A stretch of DNA of 5,625 bases from an uncultured Prevotellaceae bacterium (lineage in GTDB: Bacteria; Bacteroidota; Bacteroidia; Bacteroidales; Bacteroidaceae): assembly GCA_946187025.1 (NCBI GenBank), contig CAMHPM010000129.1:1-5625 (forward strand), given 5' to 3'. Position numbers and translations under genes: made by a program. Position 1 is the first letter of the stretch, and every line of letters begins with the position of its first letter. Of the stretch, positions 1 through 5,220 are shown piece after piece. The notes beneath the pieces were generated by a model. That model saw nothing but the letters and a program-made list of their open reading frames with translations, had not been told where the DNA came from and ran no database searches.

Positions 1-256
1 GATAGTCGGTATCAATGGTGCCGGGCGAGTTGAGCACTGTGACACCATGTTTCAGAGCCAATCCGCTACGTGGGCGCACTTGGGCTTCGTAGCCTTCGGG
101 CAGGGCAATGAACAAGCCTGTGGGGATAAGGGCACGGCCCATGGGTTCTATACTTACGGGTTCCGATATGTTGGCACGTAAATCCATTCCTGCCGACTGT
201 GATGTTTCGTAGGCTGGCAACTGGTGGCGCGAACGATTGATGATTTCTACTTTCAT
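1..256 (-). CDS. dut: dUTP diphosphatase (dUTPase), N-terminal part, cut by window edge
   Basis: Hydrolyses dUTP to dUMP and diphosphate in the cytosol, keeping uracil out of DNA and supplying dUMP for thymidylate synthesis. The 85 visible residues begin MKVEIINRSRHQLPAYET. They contain three of the five motifs of the trimeric dUTPase family: motif 1 AGMDLRA (residues 22-28), motif 2 RPRSGLA (61-67) and motif 3 GTIDTDY (79-85), whose first Asp (D82) corresponds to the catalytic Asp. Motifs 4 and 5, including the flexible C-terminal Gly-rich P-loop-like tail, lie beyond position 1, so intactness cannot be judged. Family members are about 145-150 residues. The ATG at 256-254 is chosen because it gives the normal short N-terminus and lies about 50 nt downstream of a good -7 box. 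The gene is divergent from dgt and shares its control region. Confidence 0.95.
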   Translation of the reverse strand, partial: MKVEIINRSRHQLPAYETSQSAGMDLRANISEPVSIEPMGRALIPTGLFIALPEGYEAQVRPRSGLALKHGVTVLNSPGTIDTDY

Positions 257-278
257 AATATGAGACAATATTTGTCGG

Positions 279-293
279 GGAAACATTGTTTCC
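279..293 (-). other. Small hairpin in the dut leader
   Basis: In the predicted dut mRNA leader GGAAAC and GTTTCC form a perfect 6-bp stem closed by a 3-nt loop (279-284 paired with 288-293). It lies between the predicted transcription start near 302 and the ATG at 256. It could affect message stability or translation. There is no U tract beside it, so it does not look like an attenuator. The dgt leader has a weaker counterpart, AGAGA/TCTCT at 452-464. Confidence 0.3.
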
Positions 294-308
294 TGTTTCT
301 TTATGCTG

Positions 309-316
309 CAAAGGTA
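309..316 (-). promoter_or_regulatory. Bacteroidota -7 promoter box for dut (TACCTTTG)
   Basis: On the minus strand the sequence is TACCTTTG, an exact match to the TAnnTTTG -7 element used by the Bacteroidota primary sigma factor. It is followed by CA, as is the plus-strand copy. Transcription would start a few bases downstream, near position 302, giving a leader of about 45 nt before the dut ATG at 256. The place where a -33 TTTG-type element would be expected is filled by the heptad repeats (CTTTTCAC on this strand), so no canonical -33 box is visible. The match to consensus and the placement are seen; the activity is inferred. Confidence 0.72.
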
Positions 317-324
317 GTTATTTT

Positions 325-357
325 AAGTGAAAAGTGAAAAGTGAAAAGTGAAAAATG
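325..357 (+). repeat. Left tandem heptad array, (AAGTGAA)x4 plus partial unit
   Basis: Four perfect copies of the 7-nt unit AAGTGAA occupy 325-352, followed by a degenerate end AAATG (353-357). The right array has three copies, so the two arms differ by exactly one unit. This is what slipped-strand gain or loss of a repeat would give. The array spans the expected -33 region of the dut promoter, so a change in copy number would shift promoter spacing or the number of protein binding sites; that effect is inferred. Confidence 0.88.
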
Positions 358-370
358 TGTATATATACAC
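357..370. repeat. 14-nt perfect palindrome GTGTATATATACAC
   Basis: GTGTATATATACAC is identical to its own reverse complement. It lies in the spacer next to the inner edge of the left heptad arm, so it is not at the exact centre of the inverted repeat (about 375-379). It is AT-rich and could be a dimeric regulator's binding site or an easily melted, cruciform-prone segment. No family-specific operator was recognised. Confidence 0.55.
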
Positions 371-399
371 GCTATTTCACATATGTTATGACAACTTTT

Positions 400-425
400 C
401 ATTTTTCACTTTTCACTTTTCACTT
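400..425 (-). repeat. Right tandem heptad array, (AAGTGAA)x3 on the minus strand
   Basis: Three perfect TTCACTT units occupy 405-425, which is AAGTGAA on the minus strand, preceded by CATTT (400-404), the mirror of the left array's AAATG end. The array sits directly upstream of the dgt -7 box, about 9 bp from its nearest edge, and covers the expected -33 region of that promoter. It has one unit fewer than the left array. Confidence 0.88.
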
Positions 426-433
426 AAAACAGC

Positions 434-441
434 TACCTTTG
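434..441 (+). promoter_or_regulatory. Bacteroidota -7 promoter box for dgt (TACCTTTG)
   Basis: TACCTTTG on the plus strand matches the Bacteroidota -7 consensus TAnnTTTG exactly and mirrors the dut box at 309-316. The predicted start of transcription is near 448, leaving a leader of about 44 nt before the dgt ATG at 492, almost the same leader length as on the dut side. Upstream, the -33 position is occupied by TTTTCAC heptads rather than a clear TTTG. The two boxes lie at the outer ends of one large inverted repeat, so the two promoters are near mirror images. Confidence 0.72.
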
Positions 442-491
442 CATTCGCAACAGAGAATATCTCTCCCGACTATTAACATGAAGAGTAAGTA

Positions 492-1811
492 ATGAACTGG
501 AATCAACTCATATCAAACAAGCGACTGGGCCAGGAAGACCTTCACTATCAAAAAAAAGACGATCGTACCGAGTTTCATCGCGACTACGACCGCCTCATCT
601 TCTCTGCACCCTTCCGCCGTCTGCAAAACAAAACCCAAGTCTTTCCGCTGCCTGGCAGTATATTCGTCCACAACCGCTTGACCCACAGCCTTGAAGTGGC
701 AAGTGTAGGTCGCTCGTTGGGCGACGACACCTCGCGCCGACTCATCGAACGACATCCGGAATTGCGCGACAGCCATCTGGGTGAATGTGGCTCAATCGTG
801 AGTGCTGCCTGTCTGGCCCACGACATGGGAAACCCACCGTTCGGACATTCCGGCGAGCGCGCCATCGCTTCCTTTTTCCGTGAGGGCAACGGACAGCGAT
901 ACCAGCCGATGGTCAACAGCGAACAATGGCAAGACCTAACCCACTACGAAGGCAATGCAAACGCTTTCCGACTGCTCACACATCAGTTTCTGGGAAGACG
1001 TCCCGGAGGGTTCGTAATGACATACTCCACCTTGGCATCAATCGTGAAATATCCGTTCCCTGCAACCTTGGCAGGTAAAAAACAGAAGTTCGGATTCTTC
1101 CAAAGCGAAATATCTGTATATGAAAAGATAGCAGAGGAACTGGGCATAACACAACATGCCGACGGTAGCTACTCACGCTATCCACTCGTGTATCTTGTCG
1201 AGGCTGCCGACGATATATGCTATGAGATAATGGATATAGAAGATGCTCATAAGCTCAAGATACTTTCCACCGACGAAACCCGTTCGTTGCTTCTCAACTA
1301 TTTCGACCCCGAGCGTCAGGAAAAAATAAAGCGTGTACTCGACAGTGTGACCGATCCCAACGAACAGGTTGTCTATCTGCGCTCATGTTGTATCGGCGCG
1401 CTTGAGTCGGCATGTGTGCATACATTTGTCGAAAATGAGGAAAGCATCCTTGCAGGCACGTTCGAGGGCTCGCTCATCAAGAATCTGGAAGGACGGATAG
1501 GCGATGCCTACCGTGCATGTGAAGCGGTTTCGTATGAGCGAATATACATCAACCGCGATGTGCTTGATATAGAACTCGCCGGACATAAAATCATCAGCAC
1601 ACTTATCGACCTTTTCACTACTGCTGCCATGAATCCCGAAGGTGCATACTCCAAGCTTTTGCTCCGACGTGTATCCACCCAATACGATGTTCGTGCATCC
1701 GACCCCTACACACGTCTGATGGCCGTTCTCGACTACATTTCGGGCATGACCGACGTCTATGCGCTCGACCTCTTCCGCAAAATCAATGGTGAGAGCATCC
1801 CTATAATCTGA
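492..1811 (+). CDS. dgt: dGTP triphosphohydrolase (dGTPase), HD superfamily
   Basis: Hydrolyses dGTP (possibly other dNTPs) to the nucleoside and tripolyphosphate in the cytosol, limiting dNTP pools. The 439-residue protein has the family opening with YDRLIFSAPFRRLQNKTQVF (32-51), then HNRLTHSLEVA with metal ligand H65. The HD pair H110-D111 lies in CLAHDMGNPPFGHSGE, followed by H119 and E122, spaced exactly like the catalytic H126 and E129 of E. coli dGTPase. The fourth metal ligand is D240 or D241 in EAADDICYEIMDIED. The protein appears complete, ending YALDLFRKINGES..., and all key residues are present. The start at 492 gives the expected N-terminus MNWNQLISNKRLGQ. It has no obvious Shine-Dalgarno, which is normal for Bacteroidota. 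It is divergent from dut, converges on the ABC gene, and seems to be a single-gene unit. Confidence 0.96.
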   Translation: MNWNQLISNKRLGQEDLHYQKKDDRTEFHRDYDRLIFSAPFRRLQNKTQVFPLPGSIFVHNRLTHSLEVASVGRSLGDDTSRRLIERHPELRDSHLGECGSIVSAACLAHDMGNPPFGHSGERAIASFFREGNGQRYQPMVNSEQWQDLTHYEGNANAFRLLTHQFLGRRPGGFVMTYSTLASIVKYPFPATLAGKKQKFGFFQSEISVYEKIAEELGITQHADGSYSRYPLVYLVEAADDICYEIMDIEDAHKLKILSTDETRSLLLNYFDPERQEKIKRVLDSVTDPNEQVVYLRSCCIGALESACVHTFVENEESILAGTFEGSLIKNLEGRIGDAYRACEAVSYERIYINRDVLDIELAGHKIISTLIDLFTTAAMNPEGAYSKLLLRRVSTQYDVRASDPYTRLMAVLDYISGMTDVYALDLFRKINGESIPII

Positions 1812-1820
1812 GTGCTCACC
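1788..1820. terminator. Possible weak stem-loop at the convergent dgt/ABC gene ends
   Basis: GGTGAG (1788-1793) can pair with CTCACC (1815-1820). Allowing a 2-nt bulge extends the stem by two or three pairs, with a loop of roughly 13 nt. It spans the dgt stop codon (1809-1811) and most of the 20-bp gap between the two convergent genes, so it could serve both strands. There is no clear U tract on either side, so it is a weak candidate for intrinsic termination. Confidence 0.25.
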
Positions 1821-1831
1821 GTTGTTCCATC

Positions 1832-3619
1832 TCATTTTGTCAGTTTCGACAATTTGTCGATGTTAAGGCTTCGCGCCGATGCATCGACAATGTCTTTATA
1901 TATACCACCCTGATGGTAGAGCTGATCAGGCGGTCCCGATTGTTCTACCCGTCCGTCGCGAAGGGCATATACTATATCTGAATCAATAATCTGACTTATG
2001 TTGTGACTGATAATTATTACGGTGCGTCCGGTCTTGATGGCATCGATACTGGCTTTGATTTGTTCGGTGGCTACGGCATCAAGGCTTGCAGTGGGTTCGT
2101 CAAGTATGATTATTGGAGGATTTTTCAAAAACATACGAGCTATTGCAATGCGTTGTTGCTGACCGCCTGATAAGGCTGTAGCCGAACTCATAAATCCCTT
2201 TGGCATCGACATAATTTGGTCGTAGATACACGCACGGCGTGCTGCATCTACTACTTCGTCATGACTGGCGGTAGGCCTGCCGTAGAGAATATTCTCTTCA
2301 ATGGTGCCGTCGAATATGTGGTTTTTCTGTAGTACGAGGCCGATATTGTTGCGCAGCGTCTTGGTGTCGTATTCGTTGAGCGGATGCCCATCTATGGTGA
2401 TTGTGCCGCTGTCGGGCGTGTAGAATTTGTCAAGCAGGTTGACAATAGTTGTTTTTCCTGCACCCGACAAGCCTACAAGGGCAGTGATGCGGCCGCTCTT
2501 GATGTGCATGTTGATGTTGTGAAGGGCTTTGGTGCCATTCGGATAGGTGAAGTCAACATTATGAATTTCGATATCACCATTAATGGTAGAGGGACTGTAG
2601 GTTCCTGACGGCTCGATATCAGAATCGGAATCAAGCAAGTCAAAGAACCCTTCGGCATATATGAGGGCATCGTTTAGAGTGTCGAATATGCGCTGAAGTT
2701 GTGTGATGGGAGCTGTAACATTGGCAAAGAGCATGACGTGATACATAATTTTACCAATCGTCATTCCTGGATATTGGATAAGCACTAGGTAAGCTGTAAG
2801 GATAATAATGAGAACGGTGCCTACCTGCTGAACGAAACTCTTCATGCCGTCGAAGTAGAACGAAGTCTTGCGCACCAACATTTGATTGTCGGTAAACTGT
2901 GTCTGAATATCCCATTGCTTGTCTGCTTCTACCTGCTGACGGTTGAACGACTTGATGACATTCATGCTTTCTATGATTCCGACTATTCCGCTCGACTTCT
3001 GCTCACGATATCGTCGCATGTTGCTGCGCCAACCTTTTAGACGGCGAGCCTGACGTATGGTGAGCAAAATGTAGAGCGGGACAATGAACAAAGCTGTGAA
3101 CCCTACATAGATGTTGGCGGCAAACATAAGAATCAGGGCGAGAACAGCGCTGGTGAATAGTGGTAGGAGATCGATAAATACGCTCTGAACGGTGGTTGAC
3201 AGACTGCCCACACCTTGATCTATCCGTGTCTGTATTTTGCCAGTCTCATTGCCTTCGCGGGTGAAGAATGCCATTCGATATGTCAGTATGCGGTCGATAA
3301 CGGCTTGTGACAGATCTTTGCTCACGAGTATGCGCATCCGCTCACCATAATAGTTTTGGGCAAAACGGATGCCGGCGGCTATTAGTTCTTTACCTAATAA
3401 GATGATGCTGATGATCATCAAGATATGGGCTGCCTCATCCCAATCAAACCCCTCTGGGACGACCAGCTCATTGATGGCATCGACAGTGCGGTCAAGTACA
3501 ATGGCATTCACTTGTGATATGAGTGCTCCGATTAGTGTCAAAACCAAAGTGGCCACTACGAGCCAACGATATGGTCGGACGTAGGGGCCTAATTTGTGAA
3601 GCAATGTGATAAGGTTCAT
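1832..3619 (-). CDS. ABC exporter half-transporter (fused membrane and ATPase domains)
   Basis: ATP-driven inner-membrane exporter subunit that would act as a dimer; the substrate is not recognisable. Of 595 residues, the first ~320 form the membrane domain, with about six hydrophobic segments (near 18-40, 65-85, 145-168, 170-187, 263-282 and 288-308). The ATPase domain follows: A-loop Tyr359, Walker A GLSGAGKTT (383-391), Q-loop Q431, signature LSGGQ (483-487), Walker B IIILDEP with catalytic E508, D-loop SLD (512-514) and H-loop H539. All catalytic motifs are intact. The stretch before the signature is short, with GFMSSATALSGG where exporters usually have an x-loop like TxVGERG. MsbA-like lipid export is one possibility but is not shown. 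The start lies 16 bp after the ispG stop, suggesting cotranscription as the last gene of the series. Confidence 0.92.
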   Translation of the reverse strand: MNLITLLHKLGPYVRPYRWLVVATLVLTLIGALISQVNAIVLDRTVDAINELVVPEGFDWDEAAHILMIISIILLGKELIAAGIRFAQNYYGERMRILVSKDLSQAVIDRILTYRMAFFTREGNETGKIQTRIDQGVGSLSTTVQSVFIDLLPLFTSAVLALILMFAANIYVGFTALFIVPLYILLTIRQARRLKGWRSNMRRYREQKSSGIVGIIESMNVIKSFNRQQVEADKQWDIQTQFTDNQMLVRKTSFYFDGMKSFVQQVGTVLIIILTAYLVLIQYPGMTIGKIMYHVMLFANVTAPITQLQRIFDTLNDALIYAEGFFDLLDSDSDIEPSGTYSPSTINGDIEIHNVDFTYPNGTKALHNINMHIKSGRITALVGLSGAGKTTIVNLLDKFYTPDSGTITIDGHPLNEYDTKTLRNNIGLVLQKNHIFDGTIEENILYGRPTASHDEVVDAARRACIYDQIMSMPKGFMSSATALSGGQQQRIAIARMFLKNPPIIILDEPTASLDAVATEQIKASIDAIKTGRTVIIISHNISQIIDSDIVYALRDGRVEQSGPPDQLYHQGGIYKDIVDASARSLNIDKLSKLTK

Positions 3620-3635
3620 GAGATAGAGGCTGTCT

Positions 3636-4781
3636 TTACTTCCTGTCTCTGTCGATTATTTCCAGCAATTTATCTACGGCCTCTGCTTCGGGGATGTTCA
3701 TTTCCACACATTCCTTTCCGCGGTAGAGGCTTATGCGTCCACGTCCTGCTCCTACATAGCCGTAGTCGGCATCAGCCATTTCGCCAGGACCGTTTACGAT
3801 ACATCCCATGATGGCAATCTTAAGGCCTGTGAGATGCGACGTGGCAGCTTTTACACGGGCAATGGTCTGCTCGAGGTCGTACATGGTGCGTCCGCATCCG
3901 GGGCAGCTGATGTATTCGGTCTTGGTGATGCGTGAGCGTGTTGCCTGCAATATGCCGTAGGCAACAGGAATCTCCTTCTCTGGTGCTTCGCTCAGGCTCA
4001 CACGTATGGTGTCGCCAAGCCCGTCGAGCAGCAATGCACCTATACCTACCGCGCTCTTCAGTCGTCCGTCTTCACCTTCGCCTGCCTCGGTTACTCCGAG
4101 ATGAAGCGGGAAGTGCATGTCTTCCTTGTCCATGGTGCTGGCCATGAGGCGTACGGTGCGGGTCATTACGTCGGGATTGCTGGCCTTAATGGATATCACC
4201 ACTTGGTCGAATTGTTGCTTGACACAGATACGCAAGAACTCCATACAGCTCTCAACCATGCCTTCGGGTGTATCGCCATAGCGACTCATGATACGGTCGG
4301 AAAGTGAACCATGGTTTACGCCGAGGCGGATGGCAGTGTGGTGCTCGCGGCAGATGTTGAGGAATGGAACAAACCGTTCTTCTATCTTTTGTAGTTCTGC
4401 TGCATATTCCTCGTCGGTGTAGTCAATCTTGCGGAATTTGCGTGCCGGGTCAACATAGTTGCCTGGGTTGATACGTACCTTGTCAGCATATAGTGCAGCT
4501 ACATCGGCCACATTGGCATTGAAGTGTACGTCGGCAATGAGGGGAACGTCGTAGCCGTCGCGTAGCAGTGCCTCGCGTATGTTTTTCAGGTTTTCAGCCT
4601 CGCGAATGCCCTGGGTGGTGAGACGTACGTATTCGCCACCGGCATCGACTATGCGCTTGATTTGCTCAACACATGCTTCGGTGTCGGTCGTGGGAGCTGT
4701 GGTCATCGATTGCACACGTATGGGGTTGTTGCCTCCCATAGGCACTTTACCTACACGCACTTCTACAGTTGGGCGTCTCAT
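3636..4781 (-). CDS. ispG: 4-hydroxy-3-methylbut-2-enyl diphosphate synthase (IspG/GcpE), compact two-domain form
   Basis: Penultimate enzyme of the MEP isoprenoid pathway: an iron-sulfur enzyme that reductively converts 2-C-methyl-D-erythritol 2,4-cyclodiphosphate to HMBPP. The TIM-barrel domain covers roughly residues 1-270 (IRVQSMTTAPTTDTEACV, YVRLTTQG, NHGSLSDRIMSRYGDTPEGM, HLGVTEAGEGEDGR, GLGDTIRVSLSEAP). The C-terminal cluster domain has [4Fe-4S] ligands C293 and C296 (SCPGCGRT), C327 and E334 (GCIVNGPGE), with C327-E334 spaced as C305-E312 in E. coli. The wording is that of the three-domain class of Bacteroidota and plants, but the ~230-250 residue A* domain expected after EKEIPVA (about 274) is absent; YGILQATRSR follows directly. 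Length (381) matches the E. coli enzyme (372). The start overlaps the purE stop as ATGA, implying translational coupling. Confidence 0.95.
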   Translation of the reverse strand: MRRPTVEVRVGKVPMGGNNPIRVQSMTTAPTTDTEACVEQIKRIVDAGGEYVRLTTQGIREAENLKNIREALLRDGYDVPLIADVHFNANVADVAALYADKVRINPGNYVDPARKFRKIDYTDEEYAAELQKIEERFVPFLNICREHHTAIRLGVNHGSLSDRIMSRYGDTPEGMVESCMEFLRICVKQQFDQVVISIKASNPDVMTRTVRLMASTMDKEDMHFPLHLGVTEAGEGEDGRLKSAVGIGALLLDGLGDTIRVSLSEAPEKEIPVAYGILQATRSRITKTEYISCPGCGRTMYDLEQTIARVKAATSHLTGLKIAIMGCIVNGPGEMADADYGYVGAGRGRISLYRGKECVEMNIPEAEAVDKLLEIIDRDRK

Positions 4782-5167
4782 AGGCTCAGAATTTTTTGTG
4801 CAAACACTGCCGCATTCTTTGCTCCGTCGATGGCCATTGTGGCAACTGGCACTCCCGGTGGCATCTGTACGATGGCCAGCAGGGCATCGATGCCTTGCAG
4901 GGCTCCCGATTTGATTGGAACACCGATGACAGGCAGGGTGGTGTAGGATGCGATGACTCCAGGCAGGGCAGCGGCCATACCGGCTCCTGCAATTATCACT
5001 TTCACGCCACGTTCTTTTGCTGTCTTGGCATATTCTGCCACCTGCTCGGGATTGCGATGAGCCGACATCACATTCACTTCGTAGGCTATTCCTTGTTCTT
5101 GGAGATAGTTTGCAGCTTTCTCCATTACTGGCATGTCTGACTGACTGCCCATGATGATTGATACCAT
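4778..5167 (-). CDS. purE: N5-carboxyaminoimidazole ribonucleotide mutase (PurE), C-terminally short
   Basis: Purine synthesis: converts N5-CAIR to CAIR in the cytosol; class I enzymes form octamers. The 129 residues show the family motifs in order: phosphate-binding MGSQSD (6-11), SAHRNP (35-40) with H37 matching catalytic H45 of E. coli, IIAGAGMAAALPGV (58-71), LPVIGVPIKSGAL (78-90) and IVQMPPGVPVAT (99-110). The protein stops right after KNAAVFAQKILSL, whereas family members (about 160-170 residues) continue for about 30 residues with a C-terminal helical tail. No frameshifted tail can exist here because ispG starts within the stop codon. Start at 5167 gives the usual MVSIIMGS opening. The active-site residues are present, so activity is plausible. 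The 53-bp gap upstream shows no -7 box, suggesting it is read from further upstream. Confidence 0.92.
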   Translation of the reverse strand: MVSIIMGSQSDMPVMEKAANYLQEQGIAYEVNVMSAHRNPEQVAEYAKTAKERGVKVIIAGAGMAAALPGVIASYTTLPVIGVPIKSGALQGIDALLAIVQMPPGVPVATMAIDGAKNAAVFAQKILSL

Positions 5168-5220
5168 AATCTTATTTACGATTTATGTGCGTTTTTTTAT
5201 TATTGTCTCATTTGTATCTT
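5168..5220 (-). other. AT-rich gap between the PAP2-like gene and purE
   Basis: This 53-bp spacer contains a run of seven T (plus strand) and is strongly AT-rich. On the minus strand no TAnnTTTG -7 box, stem-loop terminator or riboswitch-like fold was seen. The absence of both a promoter and a terminator is the reason for reading purE as cotranscribed with the gene upstream of it, although a non-canonical promoter cannot be excluded. Confidence 0.4.

Larger units (their letters stand above)
307..443. repeat. Large imperfect inverted repeat carrying both divergent promoters
   Basis: The left arm (307-357, 51 nt) and the reverse complement of the right arm (400-443, 44 nt) align along their full length. 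There are only two mismatches (positions 318 and 320) and one 7-nt gap, which equals one extra heptad in the left arm. Each arm reads, from outside in: TGCAAAGGTAG (containing the -7 box complement), a few bases, TTTT, then tandem AAGTGAA units ending in AAATG. A 42-nt spacer (358-399) separates the arms. It is too symmetric to be chance. Candidate roles are a shared operator, a cruciform-forming site, or a small repeat element with outward promoters. Transcription would start outside the arms, so an RNA hairpin is not expected from these promoters. Confidence 0.85.

Noticed and set aside
66..311. 81-codon open frame on the minus strand overlapping dut
   Set aside because: The dut frame carries three dUTPase motifs in order; this frame is out of phase with it, has no domain signal, and its start lies over the promoter box.
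325..425. CRISPR-like array
   Set aside because: The units are only 7 nt, directly tandem without spacers, and arranged as two opposed blocks, which does not fit a CRISPR array.
307..443. Insertion sequence remnant or transposon
   Set aside because: No transposase frame and no target-site duplication were identified; a small non-autonomous element remains possible but cannot be supported without other genomic copies.
1383..1835. 150-codon open frame antisense to the 3' half of dgt
   Set aside because: It lies wholly over the well-supported dgt gene, has no recognisable motif and no promoter, and is a typical shadow frame.
3121..3128. Internal -7 box match (CAAACATA, i.e. TATGTTTG on the minus strand) in the ABC gene, with a similar match TACATTTG in dgt near 1421
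   Set aside because: The motif has only six fixed positions, so matches inside coding sequence are expected by chance, and no downstream gene would need them.
4579..5140. Several plus-strand open frames over ispG and purE
   Set aside because: They are antisense to genes with clear enzyme motifs, overlap one another, and show no protein-like features.
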